Assembly: GCF_016863495.1 (NCBI RefSeq) | Contig: NZ_BOOZ01000008.1 | Span: forward strand, 62,001-126,000 | DNA length: 64,000 nucleotides | Direction of reading: 5' to 3' | From: Micromonospora andamanensis | GTDB lineage: Bacteria > Actinomycetota > Actinomycetes > Mycobacteriales > Micromonosporaceae | Shown: in pieces, positions 54,320 to 62,982 of the stretch | Layout: each line of letters starts with the position of its first letter | Position numbering within the stretch: the stretch's first letter is position 1 | Translations under genes and position numbers: made by a program | The notes under the pieces: model-generated | What the model saw: the letters and a program-made list of their open reading frames with translations, nothing else | Told to the model about the DNA's origin: nothing | Database searches by the model: none

Positions 54320-56017
54320 TCATCGGTCCTTCTCGTCTTCGCTGCCCGGCCCCTCGGCCGACACCACGCCGTCGGTGGTGGCCGGGACGTCCCGGTCGGT
54401 GGTCGCCGGGGTGCCCGTGTCGGACACGACGTCCGCGTCGGTGGTGGCCACCACGTCCGGGTCGGTGGTCGCCGTCGGCCCGGCCCCGTCGGCCGGGGAG
54501 CCACCCGTCGCGTCCGGGGTGATGCCGGCCATCAGCAGGCCGATCTCCTCGCGGGGCGTGTCCGGGCCGACCACGCCGATGATCCGCCCGCGGTACATCA
54601 CCGCGATCCGGTCGGCCAGCCCGATCACCTCGTCGAGCTCGCTGGAGACGACGAGCACTGCGGTGCCGATGTCGCGCTCGTGGACGACCCGGCTGTGGAT
54701 GAACTCGATCGAGCCGACGTCCACCCCCCGGGTCGGCTGGGCGGCGATGAACAGCTTCAGCGGCCGGGACAGTTCCCGGGCCACGATCACCTTCTGCTGG
54801 TTGCCGCCGGAGAGGGTGCCGACAGGTGCGTCCGCCGACGAGGTACGCACGTCGAACTGCTCGATCCGTTCCCGTGCCGACCTGCCGATCTCGTCCGGCC
54901 GCAGCGACAGACCGCGGCCGAAGGGTGGCCTGTCGTACATGTCCAGCACCAGGTTCTCCGCGACGGTGAACTCCTTGACCAGGCCGTCGACGCTGCGATC
55001 CTCCGGCACGTAGCCGACGCCCGCCCGGAGCACCTTCTTCGTCGACCAGCCGTCGATCCGCTGCCCGTCCAGGGTGACCGTGCCGGCGAGCACCGGGCGC
55101 AGACCCATGATCGCTTCGATCAGTTCGGTCTGGCCGTTGCCCTGCACGCCAGCGACGCCGAGCACCTCACCCGCGCGTACGGTCAGGTCGACTCCGTCCA
55201 CCGCGCGGACCTGGCGGTCGTCGTCGACGACCAGGCCGGACAGCTCCAGGACGGGCCCGCCGGGGGTGGCCGGGGTCTTGTCCACGGTGAGCCGGACGGT
55301 TCGGCCGACCATCAACGCGGCCAACTCGTCCCGGCTCGCCTCGGGCGACGCCGTACCCACAGTCTTCCCGCGCCGGATCACCGTGATCCGGTCGGCGATC
55401 GCCTTGACCTCGCCGAGCTTGTGGGTGATGAAGACGATCGACTTACCGGCGGCCTTGAGCGACCGCATCACGGTGAGCAGTTCCTCGGTCTCCTGCGGGG
55501 TGAGCACGGCGGTGGGCTCGTCGAGGATGAGCAGGTCGACGTCCCGGGTGAGCGCCTTGACGATCTCCACTCGCTGCTGGACGCCGACCGGCAGGTCCTC
55601 GATCACCGCGTCCGGGTCGACCCGCAGGTTGTACCGCTCGGAGACCTCGGCGACCTCGCGCCGGGCGCGGCGCCGGTCCAGGAACCCGGCGATGCCGCCG
55701 CGCACCTGCTCGGCACCGAGCATGATGTTCTCGGCGACGGTGAAGACCGGGACCAGCATGAAGTGCTGGTGCACCATGCCGATGCCGGCCGCGATCGCGT
55801 CGGAGGGGCCGCGCAGCTTCAGTGGCTTGCCGTCGACCAGGATCTCGCCCTCGTCGGGCTGGTAGAGCCCGTACAGCACGTTCATCAGGGTCGACTTGCC
55901 CGCGCCGTTCTCGCCGAGCAGGGCGTGGATCTCTCCAGGCTCCACCGTCAGGTCGATGTGGTCGTTGGCGACCAGATCACCGAACCGCTTGGTGATGCCG
56001 CGCAGTTCGAGTCTCAG
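54320..56017 (-). CDS. Double-ATPase subunit of the BMP nucleoside importer, probable CTG start
   Basis: ATPase (565 aa) with two nucleotide-binding domains. Domain 1: Walker [10 protein letters not shown], signature [13 protein letters not shown], Walker [14 protein letters not shown]. Domain 2: the degenerate [14 protein letters not shown] loop, signature [15 protein letters not shown] and RGVDVGS. The C-terminus has a Thr/Asp-rich tail with DVVATTD-type repeats. There is no in-frame ATG, GTG or TTG between the 5' Shine-Dalgarno (CCAGGAGG, about 56023-56030) and GTG 55945. Starting at that GTG would remove the first strand ([18 protein letters not shown]). A CTG at 56017, 5 nt after AGGAGG, fits best. 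Confidence 0.88.
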   Translation of the reverse strand: MRLELRGITKRFGDLVANDHIDLTVEPGEIHALLGENGAGKSTLMNVLYGLYQPDEGEILVDGKPLKLRGPSDAIAAGIGMVHQHFMLVPVFTVAENIMLGAEQVRGGIAGFLDRRRARREVAEVSERYNLRVDPDAVIEDLPVGVQQRVEIVKALTRDVDLLILDEPTAVLTPQETEELLTVMRSLKAAGKSIVFITHKLGEVKAIADRITVIRRGKTVGTASPEASRDELAALMVGRTVRLTVDKTPATPGGPVLELSGLVVDDDRQVRAVDGVDLTVRAGEVLGVAGVQGNGQTELIEAIMGLRPVLAGTVTLDGQRIDGWSTKKVLRAGVGYVPEDRSVDGLVKEFTVAENLVLDMYDRPPFGRGLSLRPDEIGRSARERIEQFDVRTSSADAPVGTLSGGNQQKVIVARELSRPLKLFIAAQPTRGVDVGSIEFIHSRVVHERDIGTAVLVVSSELDEVIGLADRIAVMYRGRIIGVVGPDTPREEIGLLMAGITPDATGGSPADGAGPTATTDPDVVATTDADVVSDTGTPATTDRDVPATTDGVVSAEGPGSEDEKDR

Positions 56018-56098
56018 CGCAACCTCCTGGAGTGCGAAGCGATGGTGCAGCGTAGCTGCTGGCGAGCGGACCCGGCGTCGGCCGGACCGGTGGCGCGG

Positions 56099-56144
56099 AC
56101 CGGCCGCTGCGGCACGGCGGGTCTCCCCCGTGCCGCAGCGGCCG
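56099..56144 (-). terminator. Hairpin between bmp and the ATPase gene
   Basis: Perfect 18-bp arms (56099-56116 and 56127-56144; CCGGCCGCTGCGGCACGG) with a 10-nt loop, in the gap between the binding-protein stop and the ATPase gene. Partial termination here would keep binding-protein mRNA in excess over the rest of the operon. Confidence 0.75.
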
Positions 56145-56211
56145 GATCAGGTGTGGATCTGCTCGCCGGCCGCCCTCGGTGATCGTCTCACCGGGGACGG
56201 CCGGCGACGGG

Positions 56212-57294
56212 TCACTTCGGCTGGGCTGCCGACTCGACCTTGACGGTGCCGGCGGCGATGTCCGCCTTCAGCTTGTCGACCTCGGCCTTCAGCTCGGCCG
56301 GAACCTTGCTCTCGAAGTCGTGGTACGGGGCGATCGAGACGCCCTCGTTGGCCAGCGTGCCGATGAAGCCCGGGTCCGCCTGGAGCTGCTCGCCGCCAGC
56401 GGCCTTGAGCACTGCCTCCTTGACCGCGCCCGGGATGTTCTTCACCACGGTGGTGATGATCGCCGGGCAGTTCGGGGTGCTCTCGCAGCCGTCGACGTCC
56501 ACCCAGATGGTGTTGTACTTGCCACCCGAGGCCTGGGCCGCACCCGTGGTGCCGAGGCCCGCGCCGCCGGCCACCGGCATGATGATGTCGGCGCCCTGGG
56601 CGACGAGCGCGTCGCTCACCTTCTTGCCCTCGTCCTGCTTGACGAAGTCGTTGGTGAAGGAGCCGTTCTGGGTCTCCTTGTTCCACCCGAGAACCTGGAC
56701 GTCCTTGCCCTTGGCCTCGTTGTAGTAGGCGACCCCGTCGGCGTAACCGTCCATGAAGATGGTCACCGGCGGGATCTTCAGGCCACCGTAGGTGCCCACC
56801 TTGCCGCTCTCGGTCATGCCGGCGGCGACGTAGCCGGCGAGGAAGCCGGCCTGGGCGGTGTCGAACTGCATCGGGTAGACGTTGGACACGCCCGGGTCGG
56901 CGTCGACGATGCCGAACTGCTGGTCCGGGTTCGCCTCGGCGATCTTCTTGGTCGCGTCACCCATCAGGCCACCGACCGCCAGGATGAAGTTGCAGTCCTG
57001 GTTCACGTACTGGGTGAGGTTCGGCTCGTAGTCCGCCTCGGCCTTGGACGCGACGTACTTGATGTCGATGTTGCTGTTCTCCGCCTTGGCGTCCTCCAGG
57101 CCCTTCCAGGCGGAGGCGTTGAACGACTTGTCGTCGATGCCGCCGACATCGGTGACCATGCAGGCGGTGTACTTCTCGCCGCCGGAGCCGGCGTTGTTCT
57201 CCTCATCCGGGGCCTCGCCACAGGCGGCGGCGCTCAGTACGAGCCCACCCGCCGCGATCATCGAGGCGATCCGCATCCCACGCACCGAGCGCAA
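56212..57294 (-). CDS. BMP-family nucleoside-binding lipoprotein
   Basis: Secreted lipoprotein (360 aa) that binds the nucleoside and feeds the importer. Signal peptide RIASMIAAGGLVLSAAAC with lipobox AAAC; mature part has MVTDVGGIDDKSFNASAWKG, IVDADPGVSNVYPMQFDTAQAGFLAGY (key part FDTAQAGFLAGY) and an IIMPVAGGAGLGT segment, all BMP hallmarks. TTG 57294 follows GGAAGGAGAC by 6 nt; GTG 57297 is the alternative. It is the first gene of the set that continues with the ATPase, two permeases and cdd. Confidence 0.92.
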   Translation of the reverse strand: MRSVRGMRIASMIAAGGLVLSAAACGEAPDEENNAGSGGEKYTACMVTDVGGIDDKSFNASAWKGLEDAKAENSNIDIKYVASKAEADYEPNLTQYVNQDCNFILAVGGLMGDATKKIAEANPDQQFGIVDADPGVSNVYPMQFDTAQAGFLAGYVAAGMTESGKVGTYGGLKIPPVTIFMDGYADGVAYYNEAKGKDVQVLGWNKETQNGSFTNDFVKQDEGKKVSDALVAQGADIIMPVAGGAGLGTTGAAQASGGKYNTIWVDVDGCESTPNCPAIITTVVKNIPGAVKEAVLKAAGGEQLQADPGFIGTLANEGVSIAPYHDFESKVPAELKAEVDKLKADIAAGTVKVESAAQPK

Positions 57295-57552
57295 GACGTC
57301 TCCTTCCCATTGCACACCGCGGGGTACGCGGTGGCAGCCCTTGAGCCGGCCTGCGCCTTGCCGCCGGCGTCCCACGTTACGGGAGCAGAGCGTACGCCCG
57401 CGCCCACCTGCCGACCGACAATCGTGCAGGACTGTTGGAGGCCTGTTACCCCTACGTAATGCTTGGGTGGGCCACATCACTCAGGGTGCCGCGAGGCGGG
57501 CGTACGCGCGCCGGAAAGGCCCTTTTTCTCCGTCGACCGGGCTGGCCACCGG

Positions 57553-57903
57553 CTACCGCCAGAAGACCGCCACTGCCGCGTTGACCAGGGTCAATCCCAC
57601 GATGGCGAGGAAGTGCCCCCGGTTGACCTCGGCACGCTTGCGGGAGAAGAAGACCATGACGAAGATCAGCAAAGCGAGCACCAGCTTGGTCACAAGCTTC
57701 GCCGGGGCCGGCTCGTCGCCGTCGCGCAAGGGCGCGCTCAGGCCGATGCCGGTCAGCAACTGGATCACCGAACCCCACAGCATGGCGGCGTTGATCCGGA
57801 TCTTGCCAGTGAGATATTGGGCGATCGCGCCGCCGAGCAGCAACGCGAACCCGATCAGATGGACGTAGAGGAGGATGAGTCGAAGTGCTTCCACCCGACC
57901 CAT
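57553..57903 (-). CDS. Small integral membrane protein
   Basis: Membrane protein (116 aa) with four likely helices: LILLYVHLIGFALLLGGAIAQY, MLWGSVIQLLTGIGLSA, LVLALLIFVMVFFSRKR and LAIVGLTLVNAAVAVFW. No named family is certain; it resembles small actinobacterial integral membrane proteins near DUF2269. ATG 57903 lies 9 bp after the stop of the YhgE-like gene, so they are likely co-transcribed. Confidence 0.75.
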   Translation of the reverse strand: MGRVEALRLILLYVHLIGFALLLGGAIAQYLTGKIRINAAMLWGSVIQLLTGIGLSAPLRDGDEPAPAKLVTKLVLALLIFVMVFFSRKRAEVNRGHFLAIVGLTLVNAAVAVFWR

Positions 57904-57912
57904 CCTGCCCTA

Positions 57913-58884
57913 TCAACGACGGTTCGTAGTAGAGGCACCCCGGTGAATCCGGGATGCCACAAGTACCAGCGCCAGTCCGACCACCGCGTAGCCCGCCAGT
58001 ACGGCGATCGGGCGACCGGCGCCGGCACCGTCGAAGAACGCGACCGAGCGCAGCAGCGTGCCACCGGCGCCCACCGGCAGCCACTGGCCGAGCGCGCCCC
58101 ACGGCTGGGGCAGCAACTCCGGCGCGGCACCGACTGCGGAGAGCGGGTTGCCGATCAGGAAGACCAGCAGCGCGCCCAGTCCGATGCCGGGTCGCCCGAG
58201 GAGTGCACCGAGACCGGCCACGACCGCCGACGTGGCCAGGGCGAACAGGCCGATGGCGGCGGCCTCGGCGAGCCAGTCCCCGGCGATGACGCCCAGCCAG
58301 CCATCCAGGACCACCGCGCCCGTCAGGCCCGCCAGTACGCCGGTCGCCGCCAACCCGACCAGGCGCGCCAGGCCACCGGCGACCAGCAGGACGAGCAACG
58401 CACCGGCGAGCAGGCTTGTCATCGCCAGGGGGAGAAAGCCGGCAGCGAAGCCGGCTCCCCGAGGATCGTCGGCGGTGGTCGGTACCACCTCGACCACGGG
58501 GACCGGCCGCCCTCCGCCCAACTGGCCGGCTGCCTCAGTGAGCAGTGCGGCAGCCGTGGGACTGGCGGCCGACGCGGTGTGCAGGGTGATGCCGTCGGCT
58601 CCGATCACGAATGCGCCGTAGACCTCCCGGCCGCGCAGCGCCCGGTCCGCCGCTTCCGCGTCGGGCAGCGTGGTCACCGCGAAGGCGCCGGGACGCGCGG
58701 CGGCGAGCCGTCCGGCCGTCTCGGCCACGGCGGGCGCCGGGCCGGCGACGGCGACCGGAAGGTCGCGTGGGGCCACGTTCGCCGCCGGAGCCGCGAACAG
58801 GGGTACGAGCAGCGCCTGTCCGGTGACCGCGAGGGCGGCGGCGAGGACGGCCAGCAGTAGGGGTGACGGTTTCCAGGACGACAT
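57913..58884 (-). CDS. YhgE/Pip- or ABC-2-like membrane protein
   Basis: Membrane protein (323 aa) with one N-terminal helix, a ~120-residue extracellular domain (NVAPRDLPVAVAGPAPAVAE through VEVVPTTADDPRGAGFAAGF) and a C-terminal bundle of five to six helices including LGALLVFLIGNPLSAVGAAPE. This layout matches YhgE/Pip and DUF3533-like proteins. ATG 58884 follows GGAG. It is divergent from a TetR gene with two operators between, so it is probably TetR-repressed and may act in export or stress tolerance. Confidence 0.78.
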   Translation of the reverse strand: MSSWKPSPLLLAVLAAALAVTGQALLVPLFAAPAANVAPRDLPVAVAGPAPAVAETAGRLAAARPGAFAVTTLPDAEAADRALRGREVYGAFVIGADGITLHTASAASPTAAALLTEAAGQLGGGRPVPVVEVVPTTADDPRGAGFAAGFLPLAMTSLLAGALLVLLVAGGLARLVGLAATGVLAGLTGAVVLDGWLGVIAGDWLAEAAAIGLFALATSAVVAGLGALLGRPGIGLGALLVFLIGNPLSAVGAAPELLPQPWGALGQWLPVGAGGTLLRSVAFFDGAGAGRPIAVLAGYAVVGLALVLVASRIHRGASTTNRR

Positions 58885-58900
58885 CGCTCCACTCTCCAAA

Positions 58901-58914
58901 AACGAATGCTCGTT
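58901..58914. promoter_or_regulatory. TetR operator 1 (YhgE-like side)
   Basis: AACGAATGCTCGTT: AACGA and TCGTT arms around 4 nt, 17 bp upstream of the YhgE-like start. A second site with the same arms lies at 58957-58974. Confidence 0.75.
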
Positions 58915-58956
58915 CTTTTATAGGCTCAGGGTCCTCTCGCTCGTCGAACTCTGTCA

Positions 58957-58974
58957 AGAACGAACGCTCGTTCT
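58957..58974. promoter_or_regulatory. TetR operator 2 (TetR side)
   Basis: Perfect 7-bp arms AGAACGA and TCGTTCT around ACGC, abutting the TACGAT -10 candidate (58974-58979) of the tetR gene. The core AACGA-N4-TCGTT is shared with operator 1. Confidence 0.78.
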
Positions 58975-58986
58975 ACGATGTAACCC

Positions 58987-59583
58987 GTGCCACGTGTCTC
59001 GGAGGAACATCTCGCCGCCCGCCGCCGTCAGATCGTCGATGCGGCACGCCGATGCTTCCTGCGGGAGGGTTTCCACCGCACGACGATGCAGGACGTGATC
59101 GCCGAGGCAGGGCTTTCGGTCGGCGCGGTCTACCGCTACTTCCCGAGCAAGGCGTCCCTGATCAGCGCCATCGCCGAGGAGACAATCGGCGGCGCCGAAG
59201 AGGTTCTCGACGAGTTGGCCCGGCAGGATCCGCCGCTACCGCTGGACAAGGCGCTGGAGTACGCGCTGGCGTACATGGAGAACCAGGCCGGCGACGACGG
59301 AGTGCTGCGGATCGCAATCCAGGTGTGGGGCGAGGCTCAACGGGACCCGGTGCTTGGCGAATTCGCGGCGAGCAGGTACACCAAGCTTCGCGGTCACTTC
59401 GAGGTGCTGGTCAGACGGGCCCAGGAAGCCGGCGAGCTGCCCGCCGACGCCGACCCGGCGGCCGTGGCAGCAGCGCTGTTCGGCCTTTTGCCGGGCTGGT
59501 TCCTGCAACGCATCATCACCGGCGGCCCGGACGTGGCGACCTATCTCTCCGGCGTCCGCGTCCTGTTCGGCCAGCAGCGCTGA
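58987..59583 (+). CDS. TetR/AcrR-family regulator
   Basis: Repressor (198 aa). The N-terminal HTH RRQIVDAARRCFLREGFHRT and TMQDVIAEAGLSVGAVYRYF, plus FPSKASLISAIAEET, is canonical; a helical ligand domain follows. GTG 58987 has TACGAT 7 nt upstream, so it is leaderless. Two matching dyads lie in the divergent region. Convergent with malG via a strong shared terminator. Confidence 0.9.
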   Translation: MPRVSEEHLAARRRQIVDAARRCFLREGFHRTTMQDVIAEAGLSVGAVYRYFPSKASLISAIAEETIGGAEEVLDELARQDPPLPLDKALEYALAYMENQAGDDGVLRIAIQVWGEAQRDPVLGEFAASRYTKLRGHFEVLVRRAQEAGELPADADPAAVAAALFGLLPGWFLQRIITGGPDVATYLSGVRVLFGQQR

Positions 59584-59597
59584 CCACCACCACGGTC

Positions 59598-59635
59598 GGC
59601 GCGGGCGGGCGCTGTCAACTGCGCCCGCCCGCGCC
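59598..59635. terminator. Bidirectional terminator between tetR and malG
   Basis: Perfect 15-bp arms GGCGCGGGCGGGCGC (59598-59612) and its complement (59621-59635) with an 8-nt loop, between convergent genes. Confidence 0.85.
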
Positions 59636-59643
59636 CCGGCCGG

Positions 59644-60558
59644 TCAGCCCTTCGTGCCGCCGGCGGTCAACCCGGAGACCAGGTGCCGCTGGGCGATCAT
59701 GAACACCACGCCCGCCGGCACGGTCACCAGGACCGCCGCCGCCGTGAGGTACTCCCATTGCGGGTTGAACTGCGGTACGAACTGCTGGAGCCCGTACGCG
59801 AGGGTGAACTTGTTGTCGGTCTGGATGAACGCCGACGCGTACATCACCTCACCCCAGGCGGTGAGGAAGGTGTAGAAGGCGGTGACCGCGATGGCCGGCC
59901 GGGCCAGCGGCAGCACCACCCGCCAGAAGATCGCGAACGGGCCGCAGCCGTCCAGTGCCGCCGCCTCGTCCAGCGAGGTGGGGATGGAGTCGAAATAGCC
60001 CTTGAGCATCCAGGCGCAGAACGGCACCGCGATGGTCAGGTACGCGATGATCAGTGCCGGCAACGTGTTGATCAGGCCGAACCGCGCCATGATCGTGTAG
60101 ATCGGCACGATCAGGATGGCCGCCGGGAACATCTGGGTGATCAGGAAGGTCATCATCAACGGACGACGCCCGGGGAAGTTGAACCGGGAGACCGCGTACC
60201 CGGTGGTGGCCGAGAAGAAGATGCCGATGAGCATCGTGAACGCCGCGACGATCACCGAGTTCAGCAGCCACTTCGGGAAGTTCGTGTCGAACAGCACATA
60301 GCTGTAGTTGGCCAGAGTCGGGTCCTTGACCAACGTCAGGTCGCTGCTCTGCACCGCGTACCCGGGCTTGAACGAGGACAGCAGCACCCAGACGATCGGG
60401 CCGAGCGCGATAAGCGAGGCGACGATCAGCGTGCCGTGCAGCAGCAGGGACTTCGCCGGGCTGCGCCGGCTGCGGCCCGGCCGCTTCGCGGCCTTTGCCG
60501 GGGCGGCCGCGACGGCGGCAGCCGGCGTTGCGGCTGCGGGAGTGGTCAGTTGGCTCAT
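59644..60558 (-). CDS. MalG-type sugar ABC transporter permease
   Basis: Inner-membrane permease (304 aa). Six helices follow an Ala-rich N-terminus; the MalG coupling motif reads DGCGPFAIFWRVVLPLARPAI (EAA-like, about residues 200-220). A family-typical LLNSVIVAAFTMLIGIFFSATTGYA segment (key part LLNSVIVAAFTML) is visible. ATG 60558 lies 1 nt after the malF-type stop. It transports the sugar delivered by the MalE-type protein; no ATPase is in the set, so a shared MsiK-like ATPase elsewhere is likely. Confidence 0.93.
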   Translation of the reverse strand: MSQLTTPAAATPAAAVAAAPAKAAKRPGRSRRSPAKSLLLHGTLIVASLIALGPIVWVLLSSFKPGYAVQSSDLTLVKDPTLANYSYVLFDTNFPKWLLNSVIVAAFTMLIGIFFSATTGYAVSRFNFPGRRPLMMTFLITQMFPAAILIVPIYTIMARFGLINTLPALIIAYLTIAVPFCAWMLKGYFDSIPTSLDEAAALDGCGPFAIFWRVVLPLARPAIAVTAFYTFLTAWGEVMYASAFIQTDNKFTLAYGLQQFVPQFNPQWEYLTAAAVLVTVPAGVVFMIAQRHLVSGLTAGGTKG

Positions 60559-60559
60559 G

Positions 60560-61576
60560 TCACCACACCTCGCCTTGCTTGCGCAGCGCCCGCCGGTAGA
60601 ACATCGAGAACACCAGCAGGATCGACAGGATCAGCACGCCGTACGTGGACGCGAGCGAGTAGTTGCGGATGCCCTCGAACGCCGCCCGGAAGGCACCGGT
60701 CACCAGGATCTCGGTCCCGCCCGCCGGCTGACCCTCGGTCACCAGGAAGATGATCGGGAACATGTTGAACGTCCAGATCGTGCCGAGCAGGATCACCGTC
60801 ATGCTGACGGGGCGCAGGCCCGGCAGGGTGATGTTGCGGAACCGCTGCCAGGCGGACGCGCCGTCGATCTCGGCGGCCTCGTACAGCTCGCCGGGAATCG
60901 TCTGCATCCCGCCCAGCAGAGCGACCATCATGAACGGCACGCCGAGCCAGATGTTTGTGATGATCGCGGTGAACAGCGACGTCCACTGGTTGGCGAACCA
61001 GTCGACCGGGTCGATGCCGAGCGAGCTGAGCAGCGAGTTGGCCAGGCCGAAGCGCTCGTTGAAGATGAACTTCCAGGCGAAGGCGCTGACGAAGGCCGGC
61101 ACCGCCCAGGGCAGCACCAGCAGCACCCGGTAGAGGCCGCGGCCCCACATCGGGCGGTTGAGCATCACGGCCAGGCCGAGGCCCAGGCCGTAATGGAACA
61201 CGACGCATCCGAGGGTCCAGATCAGCGTGATGCCGGTCCACTGCCAGAAGTCGCCGACGTTGCCGCTGAGCACGTTCAGGTAGTTGTCGAGGCCGACGAA
61301 CTCCCACCTGTTGGGGTTCTCTGCACAGACCTCACCACCGGTAATCGACCTGGTGCAGATCTCCGCGGCCTGGTTGGCTTCGGTGAGGTTGGTGAGGGAG
61401 AGCCAGATGCCGCGGAACAGCGGGTAGAAGATCAGAACTGCCAGGACGATGACGACGGGCAGCACCATCGCCCAGGCGTACCAGTGCTTCTCCCAGCTGC
61501 GACGCAGCCGGGAAGGACGAGCGGATCGGCCGGACGGCGGCGAGGGCGGCGCCGGATCGGCTGTCACGGTGGTCAT
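60560..61576 (-). CDS. MalF-type sugar ABC transporter permease
   Basis: Permease (338 aa), partner of the MalG-type gene. The EAA-like motif DGASAWQRFRNITLPGLRPVS is at about residues 238-258, and about six helices are visible. An extracellular loop between the first helices has two cysteines (EICTRSITGGEVCAENPN) and could be disulfide-bonded. ATG 61576. Substrate likely maltose/maltodextrin or a related sugar, judged from the binding protein. Confidence 0.93.
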   Translation of the reverse strand: MTTVTADPAPPSPPSGRSARPSRLRRSWEKHWYAWAMVLPVVIVLAVLIFYPLFRGIWLSLTNLTEANQAAEICTRSITGGEVCAENPNRWEFVGLDNYLNVLSGNVGDFWQWTGITLIWTLGCVVFHYGLGLGLAVMLNRPMWGRGLYRVLLVLPWAVPAFVSAFAWKFIFNERFGLANSLLSSLGIDPVDWFANQWTSLFTAIITNIWLGVPFMMVALLGGMQTIPGELYEAAEIDGASAWQRFRNITLPGLRPVSMTVILLGTIWTFNMFPIIFLVTEGQPAGGTEILVTGAFRAAFEGIRNYSLASTYGVLILSILLVFSMFYRRALRKQGEVW

Positions 61577-61600
61577 CAGCTGCGCTCCATGCGGGGAGGT

Positions 61601-61644
61601 CCGGCAGGGCCCCGCGACCGGAGACGGTCACGCGACCCTGCCGG
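61601..61644 (-). terminator. Hairpin between malE-type and malF-type genes
   Basis: Outer arms CCGGCAGGG (61601-61609) and CCCTGCCGG (61636-61644), with inner CGCGACCG/CGGTCACGCG pairing. A second, bulged hairpin lies at about 61657-61680 at the end of the binding-protein gene. Both may raise binding-protein mRNA relative to the permeases. Confidence 0.65.
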
Positions 61645-61680
61645 GTGCCGAGAGGTCACCGGCCGGAGCCGGCGGTGAGA

Positions 61681-62982
61681 TCAGTTCTCGTAGGAGGGGA
61701 CGACCTCGGCCTTGTACTTCTTGGCCACGGTGTCCAGCGCGGCCTTCGGGTCCTTGTTCTGGATCAGGACCTCGGTGGCCATCTGGTCGAGCGGGCCGAA
61801 GAACTGACCGGCCTCGGGGATCCAGGGACGGCCCACACCGGCCTCCACGACCGGCTGGAACGCGGCGACAGTGGCGTTGTTCTTGACCGCGTCGAGGTCG
61901 TACGCCGAGGTGCGGGTCGGCAGCAGACCGAGCTTCTCCGACAGGAATGCCTGCGACTCGGCGGAGCTCATGAACTTGACGAACGCGACGGCGGCGTCGA
62001 CCTTCTCCTGCGGCATGCCGGACCAGATCACGTAGTTGTGGCCGCCGACCGGGCCACCGGCCTTGGCCGAGCCACCCGGCACCGGGGCGATGCCCAGATT
62101 CTCCAGGCCACCGAAGCCCGGCGCCTGCTTGACGTTGTTGACCTCCCACGGACCGTTGATGATCATGGCGACCTTCTTCTCCTTGAAGAGGGTCATCATG
62201 GTGCCGTAGGCGTCGTTGGCGGACGGCTTGGCGGCCGCACCGCTGTCGATCAGATCCCTGGCGATCGCCAGCCCGGCCGCGTTCTGCTCCGAGTTGATGA
62301 CGATCTTCTTGCTGGCGGTGTCGACCAGGTCGCCGCCCTCGCCGTACATGAACGGCAGCAGGAAGTAGCCGGCCGGGTTGATGTAGACACCCTCGGCGTC
62401 GGTCTTCTCCTTGATGGTCTGCGCCGCGGTCTTCAGCTCGGCCCAGGTCGTCGGGGGCGCACTGATCCCGGCCTCGCTCAGCAGTTCCTTGTTGTACATG
62501 AGCGCGAGGCTGTCGGTGACCTGAGGAACGCCGTAGGTCTTGCCGTCGAACTTGTTCGAGGCGAGCGGGGTCTCCAGGAAGTCGGACTCGTCGGCGAGCA
62601 GCTCGGAGCCGTCCAGCGCGTACAGGTGGCCCAGCGAGGCGAACTCGGGCACCCAGGCGACCTCGGCCCGCAGGATGTCCGGGGCGCCGGTCTTGGCCTG
62701 CGCGGCGGTCTTGAACTTGTTCTGCGCCTCACCGAACGGGACCGACTGATAGTTGATCTTGACGTTCGGGTGGGTCTGGTTGAACTTGGCGATCAGCTCC
62801 TGGAACGCCGGACCCTCGTTCTTCGGGTCCGAGGTGTCCCACCAGGTCAGTTCTGCGGTGAGGGAAGCGGGGTCGACCGCCGGCTGCTCCTCGGCCGCCT
62901 TGTCCTCCCCGCCGCACGCGGCGACGGAAAGGGCGAGGGTGGCAGAGGCGAGTACGGCGATACCCCTGGCTGTGCGGCGCAT
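61681..62982 (-). CDS. MalE-type sugar-binding lipoprotein
   Basis: Secreted binding protein (433 aa). Signal peptide with VAAC lipobox (ALSVAACGG); mature part LTAELTWWDTSDPKNEGPAFQ, PDILRAEVAWVPEFASLGHL, NKFDGKTYGVPQVTDSLALMYNKELL and the WEVNNVK segment match maltose/maltodextrin-type proteins. ATG 62982 follows TTAGGAG. The promoter has a minus-strand TACTGT at 63018-63023 with a GTTTC-N7-GAAAC dyad just upstream. It is divergent from a LacI gene. Confidence 0.92.
   Translation of the reverse strand: MRRTARGIAVLASATLALSVAACGGEDKAAEEQPAVDPASLTAELTWWDTSDPKNEGPAFQELIAKFNQTHPNVKINYQSVPFGEAQNKFKTAAQAKTGAPDILRAEVAWVPEFASLGHLYALDGSELLADESDFLETPLASNKFDGKTYGVPQVTDSLALMYNKELLSEAGISAPPTTWAELKTAAQTIKEKTDAEGVYINPAGYFLLPFMYGEGGDLVDTASKKIVINSEQNAAGLAIARDLIDSGAAAKPSANDAYGTMMTLFKEKKVAMIINGPWEVNNVKQAPGFGGLENLGIAPVPGGSAKAGGPVGGHNYVIWSGMPQEKVDAAVAFVKFMSSAESQAFLSEKLGLLPTRTSAYDLDAVKNNATVAAFQPVVEAGVGRPWIPEAGQFFGPLDQMATEVLIQNKDPKAALDTVAKKYKAEVVPSYEN

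Noticed and set aside
50779..54522. 1247-codon plus-strand open frame across deoA, cdd and permease genes
   Set aside because: It covers several well-recognised minus-strand genes and has a repetitive Gln/Asp/Gly/His composition typical of an antisense third-position frame.
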